Positions 8,495-19,612 of a DNA stretch of 64,000 bases are shown piece by piece. The stretch lies in NCBI GenBank assembly GCA_009829735.1, contig CM020618.1:28124894-28188893 (forward strand), written 5' to 3'. How positions within the stretch are numbered: position 1 is the stretch's first letter; every line of letters begins with the position of its first letter. The notes under the pieces are model-generated. The model was not told the origin of the DNA. It saw nothing but the letters and a program-made list of their open reading frames with translations, and did not search any database. Made by a program: the position numbers and the translations under genes. This stretch comes from Pyropia yezoensis. Its lineage: Eukaryota; Rhodophyta; Bangiophyceae; Bangiales; Bangiaceae.

Positions 8495-11400
8495 ACTCAA
8501 CCCCACCCTCGCGAGCTTATCGTATTGCATCACGGAGGCGCCCCCCTGTTCTGGTCCGCCCCACTTTAAAGCGGTTGTTGGAATTGCCACAGTTGTGCGT
8601 CCGGCGCGATCCCAGCCCAACACACGCCCCATGTATGCATACACCTCGCGGTCGCACCACCGAGCTTTGGCCAGGAAACATTGCGCGCTCTGGTACCATG
8701 TGCTGCGACCAACTCTACGTACTCCACTCCACGCACGATGCTGCCGCCCGAGGGATTTGTGACCAAGATTCGCCCGTAGCACCTTGGAGCCTCAGCTTTC
8801 AATAGCCAGCTCAGCCGGCGGTCGACGCGAAGAGGCGTAGCTTGTCCGGAAAAGGACGGGGTAGTCGAGCAAGCCGCGTCTACCCCAATAACATGGATGC
8901 TTGGGGGTGGCCGTCGATTGGCTGCTGCACGGTACATGCCCCGTCGCTTGTTGGAGCAGCGAGGCGCCCGGTCTGTCAAGCGCCTGACGGTGAGCACGTT
9001 GACTGTTGCCTTGGGTGGCGGCAGTGGCTCACAGTGAGGGTCCTGGCCGTGGTCGGCAAATGGGCCGAGGAGCGACGGACCCGTGCCGAGTGAAGAGCAG
9101 CGCGGCCGGGGGGCGGGGCATGGGTTGCCAGACAGTCACACCGCCCAACGGGCCGCACGACGTCCCGGGGCGAAGTGCCGTCCGTTGAACAAAACGGTCA
9201 GGGGGAGATGTTGCAAGAAGGATGGCCGAAGGACTTGGCGGCGACGAACGGCGCTCCCTTTCGCCCTCGACGACGAGCGCTGCGAGGGCGAGCAGGGCGG
9301 ACCGGAAGGGCGCTGCTATCGGGCTGTGACCGGCGGGAGACCGCACAGGGCGCCAAACAGGCGCCCACACGGACGATCCCAGATGGACGGGCGGACTCAG
9401 GTAAGAACTGTCTGGTGTTCACTGTTGGGCGGGTCGGGGACTCTCAACTGTCTCATAAGGGGTCATTCGCGCGCTGCTAAGTTATGCTCACACCCGACGG
9501 AGAGCCACGAAATTCCGCGCGAGAATATGCGGCGGGGGCACCGCGCACGTCGCATGAGACGAGCGTGCGGGAGGCGGTGCGTGGGGAGAGTCAAAGCGGC
9601 CAATGTTGGATGCCGCGCGGGGCGGGAGGGCGGCCGTCAAGGATTTCTGGGACCTGGGTGAGAAGGCGGCTGGGGAAGCAATGGCGAACGGGTGTCAGCG
9701 GACGCACGTGCTTATCGGGAGCGGCCTCGTGGCGGGCGAGCGCCAAGACAAGAAGGGGGGGGGGGGGGCAGCCGTCGGCGGCAGCAGGTGACCGGACGGG
9801 GGGAGGCTAGGCACTGCGTTGCGCTGCAACATGGGCCACGGCCGGCAAGGTGGACTATGGCGCGGCGGATCGTGCGGATTCGAACCAGAGAGGCGGTGCG
9901 GGCGGGGGTGCGCGGGTAAGTACCAATGGGGTGCCCGCCCCGCTCCGCATCTCTTCGATCTCCCAGTCTTACACTTTCTCTTGCCTGAACGTCCTCGGCC
10001 ATCTTCACCCCCTCGCCCTTCTCACTTACCCCTCCGTAACCGCCTCCCTCCTCGTCCCCATCCTTGTCGTCGTCCCTGCCCGAGCCCTCCTCGCTGTCCC
10101 ACGCTCCCTCGCCGTCCACGCCCCACGCTCCTCGAGCCGACGAGCGGTGCGCCCCACGACCTAGTCGAAAGGCTTGCGGAGGGCTGGTGGCCGTTGTGCC
10201 CGCACAGTTGGCGGTCCCTCCCCCTTCGTTCCCGTTGTCAGCAACGGTTTGCCGAGGCGCTGCGTGACGCCGCACCAACCACGGCGTGGACGTGCCCCCC
10301 CCTGCACCCTCCTGCCACGAAGAGACTTGCACTCACTGCCCCTCAAAACGGCCCGCAGGACGCGGGCGGTGCGGCGCCACTGCTCAGCAGGCCGTGGCTT
10401 GGTCTTTGACGGAAATAATTCTGCGAGGGGGGTCGCTCTCGGAACTCACTGACGGGCCCCCTCTCAGACTGATCATTGAGCCTACCCTTGTGAAATGTCA
10501 TTAAACCCACCTCTCAATGACACCAAAATGACTCAGTTACGGGACCCACCATTCGCCCATTGGAAGCTCAATAGGTGATTAGACCTCTAATCGACCCCTC
10601 AATGGGCGCGCGCACGTTTAGTGATGAACCTTGCAGCCGACCGCCCCCTCGCATCGCCCCCCCCTCCCGCCGCCGTGGTCGCGGTCACTCCGCACTTCGG
10701 CCGCTCCCTCCTGCGACCTACCCCTCCTAACAGTGCCCTCCCCCTGCGGACCCACTCCTCTTGGCGGTGCCTGCTTCCCCACCGCTGCCGCCCTCTGGCC
10801 GCAGCCGCCATCTCCCGGTGGCGCTCCTTCTCGCGGCGCTTCCCCTTCGCGGTGGCGGCGACCCCCTTCTTGGGGTAGCCGCTTTGCCCTGGCAGGGCCC
10901 CCCACCATCGCGCCTTTCCGTTCAGCAGTATTATCCCTCACCGGGCAGCTCCTGCTTCGCTTGCGCCCGCCCCTTCTGGCCGCGGCCGAGTTGCCTTGGT
11001 GGCATCCTTCTCTGCGGCGCCCCCGCCTCGTGGCGGCGGCCGCCTCGCCCTCAAGCAGCGTACGATTTTGCGGCACCCCCCCCCCTGGCATCAACAGACC
11101 TAACCTGGCGGCGCCTGGGCCTCCGGCGCTCCCTCTTTGGCGGCCGGCAATCCCCCCTGACGGTCACCCTCTCCTGAGAAATTCCCCCACATGCAGGCGG
11201 CCACTGCATGCTGGCGGCGCCGCCCCCTGCAACGATCTCTTTCTTCTTGGCCCGGGCCACCAACGAGGGGGCGGCGAGCGGCAAAATTGTTCCCACGAAG
11301 TAGAGAGGGCACGAGAAGGGGCGGGGCAGGTCGATAGGGTGAGGGGAGAGGGACGGCGGGCAGCGAGCCTGCGACGCAAGCGGGCGGGGTGGCGCCGTGA

Positions 11401-11560
11401 GGGTGCCCACACCTTCATGACAACTGAATCATCCGTCCCCCTAGCCAAACCTTCCAGATATCCCTCCACCCCCTCCTCGGTTCACCCCCCCCTTTTTCAC
11501 TCTAGTAGCCTCTCTCTCCCCCCCCGCGCACGCCGGCGGCGAGTCGTTGCCGCTCCGCTC
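8495..11560. other. No recognised gene; G14 run at 9755-9768; AT-richer block 10410-10620
   Basis: Three kilobases without a convincing coding frame. A 14-G run lies at 9755-9768. From 10410 to 10620 the DNA is AT-richer and repeats small CATTGAG/CAATGGGCG motifs, then returns to C-rich DNA on the plus strand (10640-11560) in which Pro/Ser-rich frames are compositional. Confidence 0.5.
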
Positions 11561-11569
11561 AAATGACGA

Positions 11570-11705
11570 CAACGACGACCAGGCGCTCGTGGACAGCGAC
11601 GCGCCGTTTACGCCGCCACCGCCTCCACCGCGGCCAGCGGCGACGCCAGCGATGTCGCCGCCGCCGCCGCTACCTCCGCCACCGCCGTCACCGTCGCAAT
11701 TCAGC
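11570..11705 (+). repeat. CCGCCACCG/GCGACG tract
   Basis: Imperfect trinucleotide repeats (GACGACAACGACGACC, then CCGCCGCCGCCGCTACCTCC and so on). No gene. Confidence 0.6.
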
Positions 11706-12029
11706 TTTTGGAAGCGTCCACACGCACCCCCCCCTTTCCCCCCTCCTTCTCCCTGCCCCCCGTCGAGAGCACCACATCGCCCTCAGAAGCGACGTGCCGC
11801 TCAAGCGCCGCGGTCACTCACGCGACGCGGCCGTGCGGTGGCCTTGTGGTCGCCGCCACGGCTCCCGCGCCGGGAACGCCCGCCGCGAACGCGGTCGCAG
11901 GCTGATCGGCATCCGCCCACGGGCGGGTCGTCTCAAACAACGTCCGCTACCGCCGCCACTACCCCCAGCTCCCCCACACCGCCCTTGCCGGGGACGCCTT
12001 GCCTTTCAGGATCTGGTAATGGAGCGGGG
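11706..12029. other. No recognised gene
   Basis: C-rich plus-strand DNA between two simple-repeat tracts; nothing recognisable. Confidence 0.5.
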
Positions 12030-12375
12030 TAGCAACGATAAAGAGCGCGGTGGCAACCTCGGGGGGCGCCATGGCAACGTCAGGGGGCGCGGTGGCAACG
12101 ACCGTGGGCATGGTGTCGAAGACTGGGTCGCCCAGTGCGGGGCGGCGTGGCGACGCGACGGCGGGCGGGGTGGCGACGACGGGAGGAGGGGTGGCGGCGG
12201 CAAGGAGCGGGGTCGTGACGAGCGTACAACGGGTAGCGGGGTGGCGACCACGGGGGGCGCGCAGGGGATGACGGGGGGCGAAGCGGGGACAACGAGGAGC
12301 GGGGCGGGGGCGACGGGGGGCGGAGTGGCGACAATGCGGGGTGGGCTTGCGTCGACGAAGGGCAGGGCGGCGATA
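12030..12375 (+). repeat. Degenerate GCGGTGGCAACGACGGGG-type minisatellite
   Basis: Roughly 24-30-nt units built on G(C/G)GGTGGC(A/G)AC(G/A)AC..GGGGGG, about a dozen diverged copies. The unit is a multiple of three, so several frames stay open and yield TGGGVATM-like repeats; I treat these as repeat-derived. Just downstream (about 12415-12470) a shorter motif GGTGGCGCCTCT..TGGGCG occurs twice. Confidence 0.6.
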
Positions 12376-12379
12376 ATGC

Positions 12380-12855
12380 GGGGGGAGTGCGCGCTGTTTT
12401 TTGGCGCCCACGGCCGGTGGCGCCTCTAATGGGCGTCCCCTGCGGGTGGCGCCTCTCTTGGGCGCGCCCGGCGGGGTTGCCGGAAGAAAGGATCATGTAC
12501 GGCTGGCACATCGAGTAATTCTGCTCCGATCGTGAACAACCTGCCGAGATTACTTCCAATCACGCATTCTTACTTCCTTCCACGCACACACCCATCCATG
12601 CGCATCTCCTCTGGACGCGTAGCATTCTTTCCCTTATCTTACTGACGCGAGTGGTTCCACGCTCTGTTGCTTTCGAGACCACGCCCCCCGCTTCACCAAC
12701 GCTTTTCCCCATCCCATGGCTTCGAACGTTTACTTCTGATCCTCTGCTACCAACAGCAATCCTTCCTATGGACTTCACTTCGCGCACAGTTCCCCAATAT
12801 CAGCCCATGGTAACTGTTTGTCGGGTGTTGGCAGCAGTTTTAGTTGTTTACTCCT
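12380..12855. other. No recognised gene
   Basis: From ~12490 the composition becomes less GC-rich; no frame with a domain. This is the flank of the tyrosine-recombinase element. Confidence 0.5.
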
Positions 12856-12879
12856 GCCTGCCAGACGCGGGTGTGCCAG
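12856..12879 (-). repeat. B2 repeat, 3' end of the YR element
   Basis: Identical 24-nt copy of B1. About 0.2 kb separates it from A2, whereas in described PAT-type elements A2 and B2 adjoin; that interval has no recognisable content. Confidence 0.75.
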
Positions 12880-13086
12880 TTGGTACAGTTTTAGTAAGGC
12901 GCGGTCCAGGCCAGTTGGCCTGGCCGGCCATAGGGCGCGGGAAGTTGCCCGCGCCCCCAAATGAGGGTAAACAGCGTGCCACCACGGAGGTAGGCAGGCA
13001 GGAAAAAGAGTAAGCAGTCAAAAAGAAAGCGAAGAGAGAGGCGGCCGACAGGGCGCCCAAGGGCGGCACGCCGGGAAGGTGGGAGG

Positions 13087-13291
13087 GGCGCGAGGGCAAA
13101 CGAACGTGCCGGCAGGCGGCGGCCGGTGCGATCACCCCTGCGCCTCGCCTCTTGTACCCCTCCGGCGGACATGTGGTCTTGGGCGCTGGACACACCAAGT
13201 TGCCCGACCCCCCCTCCGCCGGGGAGATCAGGATCCCACCCGCTAGGCGGACGCATAACGCCTTAAACCTCACAAACTAGACACACTACTT
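13087..13291 (-). repeat. A2 repeat of the YR element
   Basis: Internal copy of the A repeat, matching 17367-17571 in the same orientation. Confidence 0.85.
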
Positions 13292-13293
13292 CG

Positions 13294-13317
13294 GCCTGCC
13301 AGACGCGGGTGTGCCAG
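13294..13317 (-). repeat. B1 repeat of the YR element
   Basis: 24-nt sequence (GCCTGCCAGACG CGGGTGTGCCAG on +) identical to 12856-12879; it abuts A2 within 3 nt. Confidence 0.8.
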
Positions 13318-13350
13318 CAGGTGGAGAAAGCCGCGCAGGGTGACGGCCGC

Positions 13351-14340
13351 TCACGGGGCGGCGCGCAGCAAGCGGCCGTAAAGGCGCAGCGCCGCAGGTG
13401 AGAAGGGCGCCAGCACCGACACGTACTTGGCAATGGCGGTGCGGGTGTCGTTGTCCTTGTGGCCCAGCATTGCCGCGACCGCGACCATGGGCACACCGAT
13501 GACATAAAGTGCGGTCGCGCCCCCGGCCCGGCAGCTGTAGGAGGCGTACAACACGCCGGGCGGGGGAGCGGCGCCCAGCGCCGCCATGGCTTTGTGCAGC
13601 CAGGAAGTGACGTCGTCCGCGGTCGGCGCGCGGTGGACGGAAGGGGTGGAGAAGACCATGCGGTTGGGCGGGGCTGACTCGGCGACGAGCTCGTCGCGCA
13701 TGGCGCGCAGCAACAGCAGCGCCGGGTCGTCAAGCAGCTTCGGGTCGCGCGGGATGGTGTAGACCAGCCGCCGGGGGTCGTCACGACCCTCGGCGTTCTT
13801 GTAGCGGTTGACGTTGATGTGGAAGGCGCCGTCCGCGAGCACGAAGATGTCCTGTAACTGCAGCTCAAGCACCTCGACCGTGCGGCGGCACACAAGAAAA
13901 CACTGGACGATAGCCGTCAGCTGCCGCCGCCATTCAGGGTCGGTCGTGCGCGTCGCCAGCCCAATGATGTCGTAGAGGTGCTCGGGGGATAGCGACCCCC
14001 GGGCGGCGGGCAGGGTGTTGGCCTTGTCTGCCACGATGCGAGCCCAGCCCTTGTGCAGCTTGGCCGTCAGCGGGCCCGCCGCGGATTTGTCGTAGTTCTT
14101 AGCCACGTGCATATTGTTGACCGCGGTGAGGTAGCTCCGCATCGTGGACGGTTTGAGGCCGCGATCGCACAGGGTAGCGAAGTAACACGAGATGGCGGCG
14201 TCGGTGGTGGGCAGGGAAGGCCACGCATTAGCGGCGCAGAAGTCGGCAAAGTAGACCCATTGCCGGTTGTATCCGGCTGCCGTGGGGTTGTAGATGGCCG
14301 AGCTCAGTATCGCGCGAGCCGTCGAGGCGCCGGCACTCGC
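13351..14340 (-). CDS. Tyrosine recombinase of the YR retrotransposon
   Basis: About 330 residues forming the C-terminal part of a longer minus-strand frame. The N-terminal SAM-like helical part (SAIYNPTAAGYNRQWVYFADF, ATLCDRGLKPSTMRSYLTAV) is followed by the catalytic part: VCRRTVEVLELQLQDI carries the first arginine, SCRAGGATAL matches the second arginine box (family form H.LRaGgAT), and LGHKDNDTRTAIAKYVS holds the presumed nucleophilic tyrosine. The enzyme would integrate a circular cDNA by strand exchange. It ends next to repeat B1, the usual place for the recombinase gene in these elements. Confidence 0.8.
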   Translation of the reverse strand, partial: ASAGASTARAILSSAIYNPTAAGYNRQWVYFADFCAANAWPSLPTTDAAISCYFATLCDRGLKPSTMRSYLTAVNNMHVAKNYDKSAAGPLTAKLHKGWARIVADKANTLPAARGSLSPEHLYDIIGLATRTTDPEWRRQLTAIVQCFLVCRRTVEVLELQLQDIFVLADGAFHINVNRYKNAEGRDDPRRLVYTIPRDPKLLDDPALLLLRAMRDELVAESAPPNRMVFSTPSVHRAPTADDVTSWLHKAMAALGAAPPPGVLYASYSCRAGGATALYVIGVPMVAVAAMLGHKDNDTRTAIAKYVSVLAPFSPAALRLYGRLLRAAP

Positions 14341-14675
14341 TGCGCCCACGGCGGCCACGGTGTCGGCCTCGGCACGGTCCCGCCACGCGACGCTATGAGC
14401 GCAGGGGCGCTGCAGTCGATCCACAGCGCGGCCGTCTGCCAAGATGGCTGTTTGCCGCGCGTCGCCCAACGGCCGTGCGTAAACAGCCGCGCTGAGCGCG
14501 GGAGGTAAACCGCTGCGCGCGAGGCCGCTAGAAGCTGGCGCAACCACGGAAAGGCGGGCCACTCCGGGGCGATGACATGGGCGGAGGCGTTGTCTCGGCG
14601 CGGCTTGGGGAGGACCAGGTCCAGCTGCGAGAAGGGGGGGTTCACGTAGTTGGACACGCCCCCCCAAGGCTGGGC

Positions 14676-15593
14676 TCAAGCGTCGACCGCCTCGCATCCC
14701 GGTGACAGGACGAGGCTGTTGAATCGGGCGAGGAGGCGGTTCTCCGCCGTCGCAAGCCGGTCGACGTCCAAGGGCCCCCAAGCACGAGCAAGGACGGCAA
14801 ACACGTCCGCGTGCAGGCGCCAGTCGGAGGAGTCCTTGTCTCGCGAGAGCTTGTCGGCGCGTGCGTTGGCAAGGGAAGACAGCCAGGTTGCCTCCGCGCG
14901 GAGCCCGCGGCAGGCCAACTTGTGGACGATGCGGTCGAGCACCGTTTTGAGCGCCGGCGAGCGGGTGGTTATGTTGTTGATGACCGCCACGTTGACCGTG
15001 CTGTCCAGACGCAGGCGGAGGACGCCGGGCCCACGCGTGGCCGGAAAGCGGTCGAGCGCCTTGTCCAGGGCTGAGAGCTCCTGGACGTTGATGTGGTCGG
15101 CCTGCTCCTCCAGTGAGAAGAAGCCCCGGGCCCGCACCCACCGGTTTAGCTCGGCCCCCCAGCCGTAACCGCACGCGTCGGTGGTCAGTTCTGCGATGAT
15201 GGGCTGCTGCCACAGGGCCCGCCCGACCTCTGCCGACGTCTTGAGCCGCGTCCACCAAGTGATCTCGGTCAATGCCGCCGATGACGCGCCACGGCGCGTG
15301 GCGCGCCTCGGAGGCCTTGGCCGTGCGTACGAAGCCGCGTCGCACCCACCGAGCGATTTCGGTAGTCGCCCAGCGGATCTTGGCGAGGGGCTGCCGGATC
15401 GGGCAGGAACGGTACGGTGGCGGTGACGAGCGCCGCGGGAGAGTAAGGCCCGCTGAGAGGGTAGAGACGACCCAATGGCTGGCGCCGATCGTCCGCCAGG
15501 CCGAAAGGCAGGCGCGGACGGACTCGTACGGCGGGGGCTGGTCCGGAGAGACGTCGAGCTTGTCCAGCAGCACGCGCGGTGCGGGAGGAGCAA
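14676..15593 (-). pseudogene. RNase H-like region of the YR retrotransposon
   Basis: This frame carries the DIRS-type RNase H signature: TTDACGYGWGAELN, then HINVQELSALDKAL, LRLDSTVNVAVINN, NARADKLSR and DSSDWRLHADVF, followed by a WGPLDVDRLATAENRLLARF segment that in DIRS-like elements links RNase H to the recombinase. Part of a fossil; breaks are not itemised. Confidence 0.75.
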
Positions 15594-15769
15594 TGGATAT
15601 CTTGACCGGCAGGTCCTCTGTCGTCGGTTGTGGCGGGGGGGTTGTGATGGTCAAGGGGTGGTCGGTGGCGGGGCCGACATGGGGCAGCGCTAATTGCGCT
15701 GCACCTCTGCCAAGTGGGACTTTGGACGGAGGGCCTGGGCAGCCGGCCCCCGAACAAAAAGCCGGCATG

Positions 15770-17191
15770 TCAGCCGGTTGTCGGCTTTGCGGCAGCTTTG
15801 GCCGCTTGCGCAGCGGCCTGGGCAGCGGCGATGTGGGCCGCTTTCCGCTCCACCCGGCCGCGTCCGCGGCCGCAGTCGTCGCGCCCGCCGTCGCCTCGAC
15901 CGCCATCGCCCCGTCCGCCTCGGCCGCCGCCGCCGCCGCCCCGCGACCAAGCGGGCGAAGGGGCGTCCCATTCGCCGGACGCCGCTGGGAGGCGGGCCAA
16001 GACGCGACCTTGAGTACGCGCGACGTGCATGGCGCGGTCTCGGGCGGCAAGCTCGTGGTAGCCGGCCGTCGCGGCGTTGGTAAACGGCTTGTGGTGGGAC
16101 TCCATCACGGCCGAGGGCAGGGATGCGGCGTAAGTCGGGTCCGCCCGCCAGCGGAAGAGAACTTCATAGCGGGTGGCGAGGAGACTGTAGATCAGATAAA
16201 CATGGGTGCGGGCGGAGGCGGTGACGGCAAGCGAAGCGGAGAGGGTGGGGGCGGTGTTGTAGGCCTCCGACTTGTAGTCCGCGAGGGAATTGTTGAGGTT
16301 CTGCAGCCACGCGCACGCCATGTAGAGAACACTGGCTTCCTTGGCATTTCGCCCGCCACTCCCAAACTCGGCAGCGAAGTCCGTGTCTCCGCTGGGATTG
16401 AAGGGCTTCGGAAAGACGTCTGCGCGGGCGAGACGCTGGGGGAGGTCAAATCTCTCGACGCGGGGGCAGCCGTCGTACACCGTGTCCTCTGCGGTACGGG
16501 AAAAGGCGGCCCGGGGGCCATTGCGCCCGATGCCACCAGCAGCGGCACTTGAACCGTCTTCGGCCCCGCCCGGCGGGAAGCGGCTGCTGCGCGGGTGCGC
16601 ACGCGACGGCTGCGCCGGCTCGGGCGCCCAGTCGTCATCGTTACCAGCGTCGATGGTCGCCGTCGGTGCCCGAAGGGTGCTGCGGGAAAACGCGGGCGGG
16701 CTCGCCACCGCCGGCGGCGGCCCAGGCTGCGCAAACGCCCGGGCGTGGGCGGCCGGAGTCTCAGGCGTAAAGCCCCGCAGTGGATCAGCCGACGAGGGCG
16801 CGGAGACGGGCGCCAGTGCGGCGCGCTTGCCCTTCTTGCGTGGAGTGGCGGGGGGAGCTGTGACTGCGGATCTCCGAGAGCGAGCGGCTGCCCGACGAGG
16901 GTGGGCGGGCAGATCGGTCACGGCCACGACCTCATCCGATGGGGCGGCGGCGGACACCGCCGCGGCGGGGACTGCCGCGTCCGCCACAGCGGGAGCGGTA
17001 GAAGAGGGAGAGGCAGACCCAGACGACGAGGACGTCGAAGAGGACGCCGACGAGGCAACCGACACCGCCAGAGCCGCCACGACCTCTGACCCCTCACGGG
17101 AACCTGGCTCCGGCGCGGCAACCGGCCCGCCAAAGGCGGGGGCGCCGCGAGCGGACGAGCGCCCGGAACGCGTAGAGGGCATGGGTGTCAT
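15770..17191 (-). CDS. Gag-like ORF of the YR retrotransposon
   Basis: A 473-codon frame from ATG at 17191. It begins with a Ser/Ala/Pro-rich half, followed by a region of normal composition (about residues 250-400, with VERFDLPQRLAR and SVLYMACAWLQNLNNSLADYK blocks) resembling the first ORF of DIRS-like elements. It ends in a Gly/Arg/Asp-rich tract (RGGRGDGGRGDGG) and an Ala/Lys tail, which would suit nucleic-acid binding. It sits immediately inside repeat A1 and overlaps the start of the next coding block, as expected for ORF1. Assignment rests on position and composition rather than a firm motif. Confidence 0.55.
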   Translation of the reverse strand: MTPMPSTRSGRSSARGAPAFGGPVAAPEPGSREGSEVVAALAVSVASSASSSTSSSSGSASPSSTAPAVADAAVPAAAVSAAAPSDEVVAVTDLPAHPRRAAARSRRSAVTAPPATPRKKGKRAALAPVSAPSSADPLRGFTPETPAAHARAFAQPGPPPAVASPPAFSRSTLRAPTATIDAGNDDDWAPEPAQPSRAHPRSSRFPPGGAEDGSSAAAGGIGRNGPRAAFSRTAEDTVYDGCPRVERFDLPQRLARADVFPKPFNPSGDTDFAAEFGSGGRNAKEASVLYMACAWLQNLNNSLADYKSEAYNTAPTLSASLAVTASARTHVYLIYSLLATRYEVLFRWRADPTYAASLPSAVMESHHKPFTNAATAGYHELAARDRAMHVARTQGRVLARLPAASGEWDAPSPAWSRGGGGGGRGGRGDGGRGDGGRDDCGRGRGRVERKAAHIAAAQAAAQAAKAAAKPTTG

Positions 17192-17366
17192 GACACCCGC
17201 CGTAGACGGCGGGGGGGAGTGTCCCCTAACGCTTGCACCGCCAGGCGGTGCGGCAAAGTATGTACAAAACGGCCTCGAAGAGGCGAGCCGAGAGCCCGAG
17301 CGCCGATTTGCCCCCCGCGGCCACCCGACTGCGTCGGAGTGGCCTCACTTGCGAGGGGGGGGGTTC

Positions 17367-17571
17367 GGCGCGAGGGCAAACGAACGTGCCGGCCGGCGGC
17401 GGCCGGTGGGATCACCCCTGCGCCTCGCCTCTTGTACCCCTCCGGCGGACATGTGGTCTTGGGCGCCGGACACACCAAGTTGCCCGACCCCCCCCTCCGC
17501 CGGGGAGATCAGGATCCCACCCGCTAGGCGGACGCATAACGCCTTAAACCTCACAAACAAGACACATTACT
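17367..17571 (-). repeat. A1 repeat, 5' end of the YR element
   Basis: Near-identical to 13087-13291, sharing CGAGGGCAAACGAACGTGCC at one end and TTAAACCTCACAAAC at the other, with only scattered substitutions. Confidence 0.85.
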
Positions 17572-18249
17572 CAGCGCGACGAAGGAGAGCTCGTCCCCTG
17601 TATGGCCGCTGTGGACGTCATCACCTGCCGCCCACCTCCGACCTCCCAGTGCCCCCCCCTATGCTTTTGTCACTAATGCCGGCAGGAAAGGGAGGAATGA
17701 GGGAGGAGAGGCGAGTAGAGGGGGAGCGAGAGTCGAAGGGGGTGAGCAAGCAGGGGCATGGGAGAGCGTGAGTCAAAGGGAGGCGGGGCGCGGGGAAGTG
17801 GGGGGGTTGGAGGGGACGGACGGGGCGGGGGTAGGCGAACGTCCGAAGGCGAAGGCAGGGAGTGTGCATGATGCGTCCAAAGGGGGAACAGGCGGGCAAC
17901 GACGAAGCCACGGGCATTGCATGCAGCGCATGCACGACATGCGTTCACAGCGCGGCGTCCAGTGGCACGTGAGGGCCATATCTTCCGATGGGCGGGCAAG
18001 ACAGCAACTGCAGCAAGGTGCGGCCCAGACGCGTCGTACCCGATCCACGCGATCATTCGGTTAGGGCTGATCCCTGTTGCAACAACACTCGGCCTCGATG
18101 GGATTACAGACAACAGCGCGCTCGGTGCGCAAGTATGAGCTCGAACCGTCCATTGGCGTTATTTTTACGCTTCCTTCTTGACCGGCCTAGCTATGTGGAA
18201 TCCACCTTGAGGCTCACCCGGCACTGTGTAGTTCCATCTGGCTTGTGTC

Positions 18250-18405
18250 AGATGGGCCGACCCGGGGCGGGCTCGCCACGGTGGGTGCTGTGGTCCACCG
18301 GTGCCCGTCTGCGATGGGCTGGCCCGGGGGTCGACCCTCCGAAGGGTGAAGAGCGATTTCACCAGAGCATTCGCAGGCCGAGCTGAAACTCGTTTGATCG
18401 TATGC
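18250..18405 (+). repeat. Dispersed repeat D1, copy 2
   Basis: Counterpart of 8340-8494: GATGGGCTGGCCCGGGGG, then GAAGGGTGAAGAGCGATTTC ACCAGAGCA and GAGCTGAAACTCGTTTGATC. Confidence 0.55.
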
Positions 18406-19172
18406 GCAAAGGGGCCCGCGCGATAGGCTGTGCCGGCAAGGGAGCGAGGATTGCAAAAATCTTGCGAGCTCGACTGGATTCTATGGAAGAATTGCTGTTC
18501 GGCTCAAGAGGACTCCAGGCACTGGGCACTTTCGAGTTCGGCCATTGTCACACATCAAAAGTCGAACGTCGCGATACGTTGACTGTGTCGGCCAGTGCTG
18601 CACTCGGCGATCCATTTCTGGATCCCTTCCACTCCGTCCACAGTTATTCTCGCCGAAGAAACTCATCCTGCCCTCCCCCGCCTTTCCACTCCCTCGACCT
18701 GCTACATATATTCTGAAATAGCATCGCCATGCCCCACCGCCCCGACCATCCTTCCTTCCTGTTTTCACATGCACCCTCCAAGCCGCGAACGGTCCCCCTC
18801 TTTCCCTCTCGCCGAGCACTTTCCTCTCGCTCGCCCGCTCCGCCGCCCTCCAGTAGCCTTTCCGCTGTTGCAAAAACTCTCCCCCCGCGGAGTCATTTGC
18901 CCTCGATAACCTTGGTCTCTTTCTTGCCGCCGTAAACTCCTCCGGCAATCCTGTCGTCCTCGGCGAATAACCCCACCGACCGAGGCAACAGCCAGTCGCC
19001 CCAGTGCCGCTCTCCGCAGAACAACGCCCCCGCCCAGCCCCGCTCCAACACGGCTGCGGTGGAGATGACGATGGGCGTGGCAGAAGGCGGGGGGAGAAAG
19101 GGGGTAGCGCGTTGGCGAGTCTAGGGCCGACAGCGATTAAAGAGATTGGGGGTGTAAGAAGGTGAGGTGCTC

Positions 19173-19612
19173 GGGGGGGGGGGGGGGGATGAGCGAGGAC
19201 GGGAGGAGAGGTTGACAAAACGGGGAAGCTTAGAATAGGGGGGGGTAGTCAGCGCCGACGGTCGGAGACAGACGTCTGGAGGGCCGTCGGCAAAAGCGCC
19301 GACGACCAGGGTGCACCCTGGTTCGACCATGAGGGAAGCCCGCCGTGCCAGAGGCGAAAGTGGTTGTGTGGGGGGGCAGACGGGCGGGCAGGCAGGCAAG
19401 CGAGGGAGAGGAGGGAGCGCTCTGGGGGACGGGGGAGACGCGGGAAGAGAGCGCGGGAGGGGACGCAAAAGGGGAGCGCGGGGTGGAGGGGGGGGACGCG
19501 GGATGGAAGCGCGGGGGGGGGGGGGGAAGGGGGGGGGGGACGGCACCAGTGCGGGAGAAACCGTGTGTCTGGGAGGAGCGCGAGGAGGTGACGGAGAAGG
19601 GGGGGGGGGGGG
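19173..19612 (+). repeat. Cluster of long G runs (16, 14, 11 and 14 G)
   Basis: Runs at 19173-19188 (16 G), 19513-19526 (14 G), 19529-19539 (11 G) and 19599-19612 (14 G), in DNA rich in shorter GGGG runs. Strong potential for G-quadruplex formation and replication slippage; run lengths may carry sequencing error. Confidence 0.8.

Larger units (their letters stand above)
12856..17571 (-). mobile_element. Tyrosine-recombinase retrotransposon (DIRS/PAT/Ngaro-like), broken fossil
   Basis: In minus-strand order the segment has a gag-like frame, an RNase H-type region and a tyrosine recombinase, flanked by repeats in the order A1 - coding - B1 - A2 - B2 (A ~205 bp, B 24 bp). Split direct repeats with B1 abutting A2 are the hallmark of PAT/Ngaro-type elements, which integrate through a recombinase rather than a DDE integrase; no integrase is present. 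A gap of ~0.2 kb between A2 and B2 is atypical. The coding region is broken in a few places, and little of the reverse transcriptase core is recognisable. The A repeats are about 95% alike by eye, suggesting a fairly recent insertion. Confidence 0.7.

Noticed and set aside
10618-11566. 311-codon plus frame rich in Pro/Ser/Arg and antisense partners
   Set aside because: C-rich strand bias; no recognisable motif or compositional contrast between frames.
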